A DNA stretch of 25,359 nucleotides from a virus, in the IMG/VR virus record IMGVR_UViG_3300009605_000128, positions 1 through 25,359 of that record; one strand, given 5' to 3'. The notes below the pieces were generated by a model that was not told the DNA's origin, did no database searches, and saw only the letters and a program-made list of their open reading frames with translations. Both the position numbers and the translations under genes were made by a program. Positions 12,139 through 21,219 of the stretch are shown one piece after another (the stretch's first letter is position 1; each line of letters opens with the position of its first letter).

Positions 12139-15054
12139 TTACCTCATTGCTCTGCGTTTTTCTCTCTGAAGCTCTCGCCTTCGCATCTTAATATCTTGGA
12201 GTGCTTCACGTTTTTCCTGTCCGTCTATTCCCCCAGCCTTATACTCTGAGAGGATATTCCTCTTCTCAGCGTCAAGTTCTTTCAACTTCCTGATGTAGTA
12301 ATACCCTATACGTCGCTTCTGTTTCCTTGTGGACACAGGAGTAACCTTTACTCCGAAGCCACTCAGGTAAGCAGCGGATGGTGTATATACATCCTTGGTG
12401 CTACTGTACTTTCCACTCCTTGCGCGGTCTATCTTACTTCCAGAGTAAGACGGGAATCCAGGGATAGGCAGGTTTGGTGTGAACTGCCTTCCAATTTCCT
12501 CTACCCTAGCCCCCCAGTTTGAAGGGATGGGTTGACCAGTGAACTGCTTTATCCCAAACGACGGCCAGAGTATACCACCGGCTGCACCGAATGAGGGCTG
12601 AAGCCACTGTGGGAGACCGGGAATCTGCCCGACACCGCCTTCCGCGCCTTGAAATATATCCCCACCGGGATACATACGAGAGGTATTAAGATACCAAGAG
12701 TCTCTTGTCTCAGGAGACATGGACTTCGGCAGCTTTATCATCCCCTCTGGCATAAATGGTAAGCCCCACCAGCCTTTTGATTTCTCCCCGCGCATCAGTC
12801 TTCTCTGCTTTTCTATCTCACTCTCGCTTTCATCGGATAGTTTCTCGCCAGCAGAATTCAGGGTATGCAAGAAGAGTCCCCACTTTGCGAACTTTATAGG
12901 CTTCTTCGCCGCTGTCTCACCAATCTTTGGGATTACACCGTACATATAAGACATGAATGGAAAGGGACCTTCTCTCATAACCTCAAGGACCGGGGAGGTT
13001 CTTTCGTAATCAACAAACCATTCTCTAGCTTTCCTTGCCGCACCCATCTGTGCGTTCTCCACTGTATCCCCATTAGCTATAAGCCTAGACTTCTCTGATC
13101 TGTACAAGGCCATCCTGAAGACTTGATCCTCTGCGTTGTACAGTTGAGCCATCTTGTCCCATGTTATACCTTTTGTCCTGCTGTAAATTCTGGAAAGCAT
13201 TGATGGGATTGACTTGGCTATATCAAGGTTATCAGTAGCTCCGGCACCCTCTCTGGATAAGAGCTTGAAATAATCATCAGCCCCAGAGCCAAGCTCTGAT
13301 GAGAAGAATCCACCGAACACCCCTTGAGACTCCGCCTCCCGGTACTCGTCTGTCTTCTTGGCTAAATCCTTGACAGCCCTTATGAAATCCGTAGACCTGC
13401 CATTGGCGAAATCATAATGCACAATGTTAGATACGAAGTTATTAAAATGGACAGCTGGATTAGCTATAGTCTTCGAACCCTTCCAATACTGGTTCAGCTT
13501 CCTATACTTCTGCACCCAAGGATGTCTCTTGTAAGCGGATAAGGCATTCATCTGGTTTATACCAGCGAGGTCTCTCATGGTTTCCCTTGTAACGAAATGC
13601 TCACCATCACCGAGGGCACCGTACTTTTTATCTTTGGGGACTCGAACCATAAAATCCCCTTCGGGCTCCCCAACGCTGCTGATGTTCTTATTAACTGCCA
13701 TATCCTTGAAGAACTTGTTTGCAGATACATCGTTGGCGAGTATCTTTCCGGTCCTGTCTATAGCCAACATGGCATCAGTAACCTCCCCCATCTCCAACCT
13801 CTCTTCGGGGCTCCAGTCTCTTCTAACCCGGTACTTATCGTCACCTATAGAATCCACAACACCCCATTTACCCTTATCGTCCGGCCTTCTACCGGCGTCC
13901 CATAACCTAGAGCTAACGTCCTTTACATACCCCCTCATTTTTAACTCATCACCTATGTGACGAATGTTAACGTCGGAGGGCATCTTATTTAATCTCTCAG
14001 GATCATTATAGGTACGGTGGAGGTAGGTATATTTGTTCTTCGTCCAAGTCTTCTCATCAAGCAAGCCAAGATCAACCAGCCTCTTTCCGTACTTGTTAAC
14101 AAGCTCCCTACTCCTTTCTCCCAAGCCAGAAAGCTCCTTATCAACGGGAGCCTCTGAATCAGTCAGCATATGGTACAGTTTCTGTCGAGATTTCAAAGGT
14201 AATTCAGACATTTCTTTGATAAGAGACTCAAACTCACCCTGTATAAATTTTCTTTCCCCTTTGAATACAGACCTGCCATGAATCCACTCATCAGCAAGAC
14301 GGTAATCGGGGATGATCATACCCCCGAGCTTTCCTGTGAGATCATCTGTAACACCCATCTTATCGAGAGCTTTAGGTGTTGCTCCAACGCCTGCTCCTAA
14401 TGCAGCAAACTTCAAGGCGTTCTTTATCTTTTCTTCAGTGGTGGCATTCTCCCCCATGTTCCACCCGGCTAAACCACCTACGGTAGCCCCAGCACCGGAG
14501 GGATGCTTCAACACATTCCAGGCAGCATCACCGGCCTTATTATTCCAGAAGTCTCCGACACCTTTAGCTACAGGCATGGCCGCAGCACCCATACCAGCGC
14601 CAAGCATTCCTTGTTCTACACGGCCCATCTTTCCCTCACCCACAAGGGACTCCATCTCCGGGTCTACATAACCAAGACCACCGGCAATAGCCCCTGCTCC
14701 TGCGGCTGGTGCAACCCCCCTTGTAAGTATCTTTCTCGCTGTGTTAAGGTGCTTGAGCCTTGATATGGGAACCAGCCATCCAGCAGGGTCAGCAATAAGC
14801 CCGGCGAAATAAGTTGCTGTTACAGACGTGCCATACTCAGGGTCATCCATAGCTACGTTAAGCTGTCTCTGCTCCTCCGCCAAGGTTTCCTCATCTACAC
14901 CCGCAAGCTGTTGTATACCCCTTGCTGTGTCAAGGAACCCCAGCCTTCCGGCAAGCCATAGAGCCTCCTTCCTAGAGAGCCTCTTCCTTTCCTCATCTAA
15001 GTATGTAAAGCTGGAGGTCTTGGGGGTCTCATAAAGATATGTAAAGGAACCCAT
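12139..15054 (-). CDS. Large internal virion / DNA-ejection protein candidate (971 aa)
   Basis: Size, place among structural genes, and composition fit a podovirus internal core protein that is ejected into the cell. It has Gly/Ala-rich hydrophobic stretches (about 112-165 and 186-226) that could contact membranes. Near residue 525 the motif NPAVHFNNFVSN resembles segments of large polyvalent proteins in phages. The C-terminus is a very basic helical tail (KMRRRELQREKRRAMR). I see no lysozyme or transglycosylase motif. The start shares a base with the previous stop (TAATG). Confidence 0.66.
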   Translation of the reverse strand: MGSFTYLYETPKTSSFTYLDEERKRLSRKEALWLAGRLGFLDTARGIQQLAGVDEETLAEEQRQLNVAMDDPEYGTSVTATYFAGLIADPAGWLVPISRLKHLNTARKILTRGVAPAAGAGAIAGGLGYVDPEMESLVGEGKMGRVEQGMLGAGMGAAAMPVAKGVGDFWNNKAGDAAWNVLKHPSGAGATVGGLAGWNMGENATTEEKIKNALKFAALGAGVGATPKALDKMGVTDDLTGKLGGMIIPDYRLADEWIHGRSVFKGERKFIQGEFESLIKEMSELPLKSRQKLYHMLTDSEAPVDKELSGLGERSRELVNKYGKRLVDLGLLDEKTWTKNKYTYLHRTYNDPERLNKMPSDVNIRHIGDELKMRGYVKDVSSRLWDAGRRPDDKGKWGVVDSIGDDKYRVRRDWSPEERLEMGEVTDAMLAIDRTGKILANDVSANKFFKDMAVNKNISSVGEPEGDFMVRVPKDKKYGALGDGEHFVTRETMRDLAGINQMNALSAYKRHPWVQKYRKLNQYWKGSKTIANPAVHFNNFVSNIVHYDFANGRSTDFIRAVKDLAKKTDEYREAESQGVFGGFFSSELGSGADDYFKLLSREGAGATDNLDIAKSIPSMLSRIYSRTKGITWDKMAQLYNAEDQVFRMALYRSEKSRLIANGDTVENAQMGAARKAREWFVDYERTSPVLEVMREGPFPFMSYMYGVIPKIGETAAKKPIKFAKWGLFLHTLNSAGEKLSDESESEIEKQRRLMRGEKSKGWWGLPFMPEGMIKLPKSMSPETRDSWYLNTSRMYPGGDIFQGAEGGVGQIPGLPQWLQPSFGAAGGILWPSFGIKQFTGQPIPSNWGARVEEIGRQFTPNLPIPGFPSYSGSKIDRARSGKYSSTKDVYTPSAAYLSGFGVKVTPVSTRKQKRRIGYYYIRKLKELDAEKRNILSEYKAGGIDGQEKREALQDIKMRRRELQREKRRAMR

Positions 15055-17159
15055 TAAACCTCAGCCTTATCTAGACCTATAACAATAAAATCACCCTTCT
15101 TTATTTTACCAGCCCTCAAAGCGGCTTCCGCTTCTTCCTCATTTGCGAATATGGCCTTCACTTCTCCAGCCCTCAAAGCAGCTTCCGCTGCTTCCTTATT
15201 TGCGAACGTGACCCTCACTTTTTGCGTTACTGGTGTCCCTTGATTTTCTGCATCGCTGACTAGGCGCAGAGCTTCTTCTTCCCCAAGTGCTTGCTTAATC
15301 ATATTCTGAATCATAGCTCTCAGTCTATCCTGCTCTTCATTCGAGCCATCCCAATCTCCACTAGAAATAATGCGCAATAGAGGAGTTAAAGAACTGACAG
15401 ATAGGCCAGCAGGGGGTCTCCGAATGGCCCTAACCATCATCCCGTAAGCATCAGCCGCAGCCTGAAGTTCTACCTTATCAGCCCCTTCGGCTGCTGCCGC
15501 TTTTGCATTCATGCGATTCCAAATATTAAACTGTTCGGTACTCACGCCACCTTCCGTGCCTATACGAGCTGGTCCTGAACTTGATGGTTTTCCCTTCACC
15601 CATCCTGGGCCCGGGTCCACGGCTCTACGAACCACTTCAAATTTGGTTGGGTCTTTGGGGTCCACCCTGTAATACTGCTCCTTACTCGCCTTCTTCGGAT
15701 GATGTCCGTAGATAGCAGACGCCTCTTCTGGAGAAGCTTTGAACCTCAAGGCTCTTTCATACGCCTCCTTCTTACTATTCGGCGGGTCATAATTCCCGGC
15801 TTCGTCAAAGTAAACACCCCGGTGTATATTGTAAAGCCTCTCTTCCTCATCAAACTTTTCTATAATCTCAAGCTGTCCTATAGCATACTTTGTGTATGCG
15901 TCAGATTGAGAAGTTCCACCAGTAAAGGTGGCTATCATGTCGAGCATGAGCCCCTTCATAAAGATGTTATTCAACTGGCGGAGGAATTCTTTCTTTCTTT
16001 CGTTTGGGTTTTGCGCGAAGCTTCCCCAGATTCTATTTAGGGTTGGATCATTTGATGCATCCTGACCATTCTTCGTATTACTGGCACCTTCTGATGCCCT
16101 GTTTGCGTCATTTAGTTTTTGCTCCGCGTCTCCAATTACTTTACTAAGGTCTTTCTCAACCTCTTCTACTTCTTTGGGAGATGCTCCGGATTCTTCAACG
16201 GTTTTAAGCACCACATCTGCGGGAGTGGTTGAGTCATCTGTTTCATTCGACGAAGGAGGAATGAAGGCAAACCTTCCTCCCCCGACGTGCTGGGGTAGCA
16301 TACCTTCATCTGATAACCAATCAGCAACACCTGCCCCAGCTCCTGCAACTCCAGTGCCTATACCAACCTTCGTTAATGTCTTCCATTTGTCCGTAGGACG
16401 CTTACCCTTTGACTGGCGATTAACTCTGTTCCTGCTTACCCACTTAAAGAATGCCTCTTTCCCTGACTTGGCAAGATTGCTAACAGACTTCAGCCGTCCG
16501 GCGACTCCCAAGGAAATTAAATCTTCCATGTATACCGGGTCACCTTCATCTGTAATGTACAAAGGTTTATTAGATGCCATCTCTAATTGTTCTGAGCCGG
16601 TGGGGAAACGCCAAGGGTCCACTTGAGGCGGGGCCTCTGCATCAGCGAGAAGGGAGCCTGTGGCCTGCTCTTCTGGAATTAGTTCCTGCCTCTGGAAATC
16701 AGCGTACTGCGCCAGCGCATTCTCTGCCTCTTCCTGAGAAGGCGCGGCAGTTCCTTGCTCTTCTCTAGCGGCCTGCTGTGCCATCTGGGCATACCAGTCC
16801 TGCATTCCCCTCTCGTCATGCTCCGCATCTCTGCCGGAAAAGTCATCGAGCAAGCCCTGTTGAATATCCCTCATCTCCGCCTTCTGGGAAAGCTGGTGAT
16901 TCTTCAGTGCGGTCTCATACGCCTTATCATCGTCTTCTATTGTAGTCGTATAGGTTGTTGCTACATCCGGGTCATCAGACTCCTTGATGACTGTCCTTGT
17001 TTTCTTCTCCCTCTCTTCTTCCGGTTCTTCAATTAAGGTTGACTGACCGGGCCAAGGGAAGCCCCCGTACTCCTCCCCGCCTGATTCCAAAGCAGCTAGA
17101 ATCTCCGCGAAGGTGCGCTTCTTCTTCATAAACGGTGGTGTTCCTACGAATCCTGGCAT
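15054..17159 (-). CDS. Large structural protein, probable internal virion protein (701 aa)
   Basis: A mostly helical, charged protein with Gln/Glu/Ala-rich regions (about 100-160), a Gly-rich hydrophobic segment VGIGTGVAGAGAGVADW near 267-285, and a C-terminal pair of repeats (FANKEAAEAALRAG and FANEEEAEAALRAG). It sits between the 172-aa and 971-aa genes with one-base junctions. I expect it to be an ejected core protein like its neighbour. No enzymatic motif is seen. Confidence 0.62.
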   Translation of the reverse strand: MPGFVGTPPFMKKKRTFAEILAALESGGEEYGGFPWPGQSTLIEEPEEEREKKTRTVIKESDDPDVATTYTTTIEDDDKAYETALKNHQLSQKAEMRDIQQGLLDDFSGRDAEHDERGMQDWYAQMAQQAAREEQGTAAPSQEEAENALAQYADFQRQELIPEEQATGSLLADAEAPPQVDPWRFPTGSEQLEMASNKPLYITDEGDPVYMEDLISLGVAGRLKSVSNLAKSGKEAFFKWVSRNRVNRQSKGKRPTDKWKTLTKVGIGTGVAGAGAGVADWLSDEGMLPQHVGGGRFAFIPPSSNETDDSTTPADVVLKTVEESGASPKEVEEVEKDLSKVIGDAEQKLNDANRASEGASNTKNGQDASNDPTLNRIWGSFAQNPNERKKEFLRQLNNIFMKGLMLDMIATFTGGTSQSDAYTKYAIGQLEIIEKFDEEERLYNIHRGVYFDEAGNYDPPNSKKEAYERALRFKASPEEASAIYGHHPKKASKEQYYRVDPKDPTKFEVVRRAVDPGPGWVKGKPSSSGPARIGTEGGVSTEQFNIWNRMNAKAAAAEGADKVELQAAADAYGMMVRAIRRPPAGLSVSSLTPLLRIISSGDWDGSNEEQDRLRAMIQNMIKQALGEEEALRLVSDAENQGTPVTQKVRVTFANKEAAEAALRAGEVKAIFANEEEAEAALRAGKIKKGDFIVIGLDKAEV
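15109..15206 (-). repeat. Tandem 57-base duplication inside the 701-aa gene
   Basis: Two 41-base segments (15109-15149 and 15166-15206) differ at few positions and are 57 bases apart, in phase. They encode two copies of a 19-residue unit, FANxEEAEAALRAGxxK. The remaining differences mean the duplication is not fresh. Confidence 0.8.
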
Positions 17160-17677
17160 CAGTAGCTCCTCCTCTTTTTCTTCCTAAACGGGTCCATGTC
17201 AGGACTGTAGAAATCCTGTATTTGAACACCGTACATATCTTCTGGAGTTGGAACACCGAAAGAACCTGGCCTTCTCCCAGCACCTGGAGAACCCCGTAGT
17301 GGTTTAATAGAGGGACGGCTAGTTGCCGTCTTCAAAGCCGCAGCGAGGAAGTTCTTATCGAGTGATTTAGAAAAGGTGTCGAAGGTTGCTCCCTGTGAAT
17401 AGGGGTTCATATCCTCTGACGCTTTCATAACATCTTCTGAGAACATGGTGGGTTCGTACTCATCACTCATTGGATCATGGACCTCTCTTGCATCCTGTAA
17501 GGCTTTTATCCGCATGATCCTATCCGGACCAAGATTGGGTATATTGACCTCATCCTTACTATATTCCCAGATAGGGTTACCAAAGATACCATCCTGAGAA
17601 TCCTCGAACTCTTCCTCGTCAATAAGGATACCAGACTTGGCTGCCCTCAGTTTCTTTTTCCAATCTTCCCAATCCAT
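17159..17677 (-). CDS. Hypothetical virion-associated protein (172 aa)
   Basis: The N-terminus is acidic (LIDEEEFEDSQDGIFG). The C-terminal half is Pro/Gly-rich and basic (PLRGSPGAGRRPGSFG, ending RKKKRRSY). Its look suggests a partly disordered linker or scaffold-type protein. It shares one base with each neighbour in the structural block. No family is recognised. Confidence 0.6.
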   Translation of the reverse strand: MDWEDWKKKLRAAKSGILIDEEEFEDSQDGIFGNPIWEYSKDEVNIPNLGPDRIMRIKALQDAREVHDPMSDEYEPTMFSEDVMKASEDMNPYSQGATFDTFSKSLDKNFLAAALKTATSRPSIKPLRGSPGAGRRPGSFGVPTPEDMYGVQIQDFYSPDMDPFRKKKRRSY

Positions 17678-18876
17678 TATAGTAGACCGTAGTTAACGTG
17701 TTTAATTCCCCCAAACTCAGCAACAGCGGAAGGGTTGGTCCTCTCGACTTCCTGCGCTATTACCCCTCTTCGTCTATTACTATCACCCAAGTAGTTAAAG
17801 GTGTAAGCATTATGGCCCCTTATGGTTCCAGAAGGTTTTATGTTTTCCTTAACCCTCACATCAGATGCCATGATGGCGGCTGAACCCAGTGTTCCTATTA
17901 AGCTCATAATATCACCACCACCGCCGCCGGTACTCGTCTGAGTCCCTCCGTAGTTACCAGAGATAGTATTCATAAACTGGTTGAGTGCGTTGCGTGGAGC
18001 ATTAGCCTCATAGTTATACCTCTGCATATCTGCGTTGATCTGCCTTTGGTTTAATGCCTGCCTATCCCTACCGACTCCGGCCATCCTGTCATACAGGGAG
18101 AACGGGGCATTCATCATACCCGGGTATTGAGCTGTTGCGCCTAGCCCTAACTGTCCCGCGCCTTGAGCAGCGCCTAGCCCCTGTAAACCATACCCCATAC
18201 CGTGCTGCTGGGCACCAAGGCCCATCTGCGCGGCTGGTAACCTCATTCCTTGAGCCTGCTGGTATGCGTCACTGTACATCTGAGCCATAGGTTTAGTAAG
18301 CCCCGATGCAACGGCGGAAGATATAGCCTTGTTCTGTTCTAGTTGACCTCTTGAGCTTCCACCGGGCTGATACTGCATCTGTTGCTGCCTTAAACCGGGG
18401 AGTATGTTACCTTTCAGATTACCCATAACACTCTGTGTAAGAGCATCTGCGGTGCTTTTGAATGGGCTTCTAGGACCGAGGTTAACATTACCGGCCATTA
18501 GGTCTCTATACTGCTTTTGCTTAAAAGGGGTTAACCTGGAGAACTGGCTCTGGCTCAGAGGTCTAGCCAAAGATTGACCATACCTCCCTGCTCTAGCCCC
18601 CATACCCGCTAGATTGCGGGACAGGCCATAGGTGCCAAGGAGTTGGTTCTCTGCCCCAGCCTGCTGGGCAGCTGCCCTTGGGCCCATAGCATAGCCAAGC
18701 GTAGCCTGATGTGCAGCCTGCTGCGCTGGGTCAAACCCTGCTACCGTAGCCCCCGGATAGTAACCCGGCATTCCCTTTTCATATAGCCTTTTAGCCTCAT
18801 CGAAACCGCCTAGAAGAAATGGCTTCTGCTCGGCCCAAGGCTCATTTGTTGTTGTAGTCGTTGATCCGCCACTCAT
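17677..18876 (-). CDS. Structural protein with C-terminal S74 self-cleaving chaperone domain
   Basis: The body is Gln/Gly/Ala/Met-rich (for example AQMGLGAQQHGMGYGLQGLG) with no fibre-like beta repeats. After a Gly run (317-321) the last 62 residues match the Peptidase S74 intramolecular chaperone: S338-D-V-R-V-K343, then GHNAYTFNYLG and RRRGVIAQEVERTNP, ending VNYGLL. In this family a Ser-Lys pair cuts the chaperone off after it has assembled the protein. Here the rest looks like an ejection or head-neck protein rather than a fibre, which is unusual. Confidence 0.8.
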   Translation of the reverse strand: MSGGSTTTTTNEPWAEQKPFLLGGFDEAKRLYEKGMPGYYPGATVAGFDPAQQAAHQATLGYAMGPRAAAQQAGAENQLLGTYGLSRNLAGMGARAGRYGQSLARPLSQSQFSRLTPFKQKQYRDLMAGNVNLGPRSPFKSTADALTQSVMGNLKGNILPGLRQQQMQYQPGGSSRGQLEQNKAISSAVASGLTKPMAQMYSDAYQQAQGMRLPAAQMGLGAQQHGMGYGLQGLGAAQGAGQLGLGATAQYPGMMNAPFSLYDRMAGVGRDRQALNQRQINADMQRYNYEANAPRNALNQFMNTISGNYGGTQTSTGGGGGDIMSLIGTLGSAAIMASDVRVKENIKPSGTIRGHNAYTFNYLGDSNRRRGVIAQEVERTNPSAVAEFGGIKHVNYGLL

Positions 18877-19409
18877 TATAACAACCCTCCTGACCAGTCT
18901 GTTAATTCAACAGGGTCATAATTCCATATACTTTTAGGGACATATCTACTACCACCCTCTCTGGTCCAAGGCTGGTACAAAGCACCCTTACCTTTGGAGA
19001 GGTTGGGGCCTCTGAACAAACCCCTGTTTTGCTGTACCCCGCGAGGCATAAACTTGCTAAAATTACGAACCCCGGGAGCTTCGTACTCTTGTTGAGCCAA
19101 GGGGTGAAACCAGTCTATATCTCTAGGATCAGGGGTTAGGTCTATAGGTACTATAGGTTCAGAACCATTCCCATTACCATTACCGGGGTCATCACCTTGG
19201 GTGCCTATATTTTCTGCTGACGTACCAGGGTTAGCGGGGTCAAAATTATCTTGCTGCCTTGCCGCGTGCCACTCAGCATTCGCCAGCATAGAATCCCAAT
19301 CACCCCATTCGAATGGTGGCCCATAATCACCATAATCAGGATCAGCCGTACCTTGACCACCTATTACATCTTGATTGGTATCAATTTCGCCTTCCCCACC
19401 GAAATACAT
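18876..19409 (-). CDS. Hypothetical virion-associated protein (177 aa)
   Basis: Acidic and low-complexity at the N-terminus, with a Gly/Asn stretch near residue 77 (GNGNGNGSEP) and a conserved-looking C-terminal part (GVRNFSKFMPRGVQQNRG, SIWNYDPVELTDWSGG). It resembles the disordered linkers around it. No catalytic motif or known family is seen. Confidence 0.58.
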   Translation of the reverse strand: MYFGGEGEIDTNQDVIGGQGTADPDYGDYGPPFEWGDWDSMLANAEWHAARQQDNFDPANPGTSAENIGTQGDDPGNGNGNGSEPIVPIDLTPDPRDIDWFHPLAQQEYEAPGVRNFSKFMPRGVQQNRGLFRGPNLSKGKGALYQPWTREGGSRYVPKSIWNYDPVELTDWSGGLL

Positions 19410-20155
19410 TACTTCTTGCCTCGTAAGGCTCGGTGCATCGATTTAGACCACTTGCCACCGCCTTTTTCAACCTGCTTTTTTGCCCGGCCCATCTTACCAC
19501 TGGCAGCAAACTCTCTAGCCTTTGCCATGCGGCCACCAGATACACCAGCAAATGGGTCAGGCTGCGAAATGCCACCGACTTCACCGACTGCAACCTCATC
19601 AGCACCCCCTCCAGGGTAAGGTTCAGGACGACGCATCCCGCCACCACCCATATAGCCTGTGCCACCCTGCGCTGGGTCATCAGGGCCACCCGTCACAAAC
19701 GCTGGACGGAGCATCCCTCCTGGTGGCTGAGGCGCTATTGTTGGCGGTGGGCTGGGAAACCCTGGCCGTTGCATTCCGCCACCGTTAGCCTTCTCCCAAC
19801 CTGGGGGGGCCTGCCACCCGCCGTGGCTTGCGGTCCATTTTTGACCAGTAGTTGGATTGACGTAATCAACCATGGCAGAAGTTGAGAGTCCGCCACCATG
19901 AGTAAATCCCGGTGGGGCTCCAGACCCCTGGCCCGGTTGTCCAGACGGCCAGCCACCCTGCTGAGGCCCACCAAAGCTAGGTTGTCCAATACGTCCACCT
20001 TGGCCCCAGGGGCCTTGCTGCGGCATTCCCGGGTTTTGAACATATCCTGGTTGACCCATTCCAGGGGGTCCACCAAACGTGCCAGCTGCACCACCTGTTG
20101 GGCCAGAAGGCTGTCCCGGTTGGCCGGGCTTCCATTGATTTGATCCAGCTGCCAT
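19409..20155 (-). CDS. Gly/Pro/Gln-rich disordered structural protein (248 aa)
   Basis: The first two thirds are almost entirely Gly, Pro and Gln (GQPGQPSGPTGGAAGTFGG). The short motif GGGM(Q/L/R)RPxF is repeated three times (GMQRPGF, GMLRPAF, GMRRPEP). The C-terminus is basic and helical (GRAKKQVEKGGGKWSKS). The protein should be disordered, perhaps packed inside the virion or linking components. The opposite frames also stay open because of composition; this frame is chosen because it joins its neighbours by shared bases. Confidence 0.62.
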   Translation of the reverse strand: MAAGSNQWKPGQPGQPSGPTGGAAGTFGGPPGMGQPGYVQNPGMPQQGPWGQGGRIGQPSFGGPQQGGWPSGQPGQGSGAPPGFTHGGGLSTSAMVDYVNPTTGQKWTASHGGWQAPPGWEKANGGGMQRPGFPSPPPTIAPQPPGGMLRPAFVTGGPDDPAQGGTGYMGGGGMRRPEPYPGGGADEVAVGEVGGISQPDPFAGVSGGRMAKAREFAASGKMGRAKKQVEKGGGKWSKSMHRALRGKK

Positions 20156-20604
20156 TATTGCATCCTCTCTTTTATGTCTTTAGTGTAAACGATGTAGCTA
20201 TCTTTCCAATCTGGTAATAGCTTTTTCCATCCCTTTCTGCCCCACATCTCCAGAGCAGAACATTCACAGCGCACGGCAAATGCTTCCACCATGCTTATGA
20301 AATCCTTGAAATCCTCAAAGTTATCCCCAGCTAGGGAGATGAGTCTTAAAACCTTTTTCTGCGGGTAAGATACTATTTGGGTAATCAAGCTTGCAATTAT
20401 GTTTGCAGAGGCTAGGTCCTTATGTAAGGATACCCCTCCATCCTCGACTACCCAGAGTTGCATCTCACCGTGTGTTAAAGGCTCTATAAAGTCATCAGGC
20501 TCTAACTCCCCCTCTGTATGTCTAGTAACCCTAGATATTAATGGGGCTACACTCTCCCATACATAGGCTACATCACTCGGTTGTAATAGATGAGCCCTGA
20601 TCAT
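20155..20604 (-). CDS. GNAT-fold-like phage structural-region protein (149 aa)
   Basis: The layout follows small acetyltransferase-like phage proteins near the tail genes. An early WESVAPLIS segment, EMQLWVVED, and IIASLITQIVSYPQKKVLRL are followed by the late CSALEMWGRKGWKKLLPDW, the most family-like part. I do not see a clear acetyl-CoA P-loop (Q/R-x-x-G-x-G/A), so activity is doubtful. No ribosome binding site is evident before the ATG at 20604, and 36 bases separate it from the lipoprotein gene. Confidence 0.62.
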   Translation of the reverse strand: MIRAHLLQPSDVAYVWESVAPLISRVTRHTEGELEPDDFIEPLTHGEMQLWVVEDGGVSLHKDLASANIIASLITQIVSYPQKKVLRLISLAGDNFEDFKDFISMVEAFAVRCECSALEMWGRKGWKKLLPDWKDSYIVYTKDIKERMQ

Positions 20605-20640
20605 AGGTAAAACAAATAGATATGCCCCATTCCGATATAA

Positions 20641-20796
20641 CTAATCAGAAGTAACGTCAGTAGTAGAGCTGTCCGAATTGTCATTATGACCATCCCCGCA
20701 TTCTGTTCCAGTACATACATCACTACTTGATCCACCGACTTCTACGCAGCCAGTGATAAACAGTAAACCTAACAGAATCAAAGCATATTTACTCAT
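20641..20796 (-). CDS. Small lipoprotein 1 (51 aa)
   Basis: MSKYALILLGLLFITGC carries a lipobox (ITGC, C17). The mature part is short, acidic and Ser/Thr/Asp-rich, with C28 and C33. AGGTGGA precedes the ATG. It would be anchored in the outer or inner membrane. It overlaps the lipoprotein before it. Candidate roles are o-spanin partner or surface-exclusion factor; neither is shown. Confidence 0.6.
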   Translation of the reverse strand: MSKYALILLGLLFITGCVEVGGSSSDVCTGTECGDGHNDNSDSSTTDVTSD

Positions 20797-20917
20797 TATT
20801 TTCCACCTCATCCATTTTGATTATCATGTGGAAACTACCATCTCCTAACCTGCTGGAGAATGAGCAACCACCCAGTAAGAACGATACCAACATTAAAGAA
20901 ACAACTATCTTTATCAT
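20789..20917 (-). CDS. Small lipoprotein 2 (42 aa)
   Basis: MIKIVVSLMLVSFLLGGC has a perfect lipobox (LGGC, C18). The mature part is only 25 residues (SFSSRLGDGSFHMIIKMDEV and a short tail). It begins by ATGA overlap with the 101-aa gene and its stop overlaps the start of lipoprotein 1. The tandem suggests the two act together. Confidence 0.6.
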   Translation of the reverse strand: MIKIVVSLMLVSFLLGGCSFSSRLGDGSFHMIIKMDEVENNE

Positions 20918-21219
20918 AACTTATTCCATGTGTCATTAAAGTAAGCGTATATTCCTTCACCAGTTCCTCCTGGGTCCCATTCAGTACCATCTGCGTATCT
21001 TATATCCCCGTCTCTAGGTTTTGTTTTTCTAGGCTCACTACCTGGCTCTACATACGTCCTCGACAACTGTAGCATATCTACATTAAATATCAGGTCACTG
21101 AGCCTGTTCAACTCGCTAAATAAATAATCCGGTAATTGCTCCGGTTCTACTGGAGCAGGATTAGGTGACCACCTCTTTACACTCTTTATCTGCTTTACAG
21201 AGTATTTATCTACTGCCAT
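20914..21219 (-). CDS. Small tail or neck protein (101 aa)
   Basis: The C-terminal third (PRDGDIRYADGTEWDPGGTGEG, then IYAYFNDTWNKL) is a motif I know from the ends of many phage tail-associated proteins: an adhesive or trimer-type tag. The N-terminal part is helical (LPDYLFSELNRLSDLIFN). It shares one base with the 713-aa tail gene, so the two are made together. Confidence 0.65.
   Translation of the reverse strand: MAVDKYSVKQIKSVKRWSPNPAPVEPEQLPDYLFSELNRLSDLIFNVDMLQLSRTYVEPGSEPRKTKPRDGDIRYADGTEWDPGGTGEGIYAYFNDTWNKL

Noticed and set aside
13577-14671. Several + strand frames opposite the 971-aa gene
   Set aside because: Ser/Pro/Leu-rich antisense shadows with no ribosome binding sites.
19735-20094. 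Alternative - strand frame inside the Gly/Pro-rich gene
   Set aside because: It is open because of GC-rich repeats; it does not join neighbours by the one-base junctions seen throughout the unit, and it lacks a start signal.
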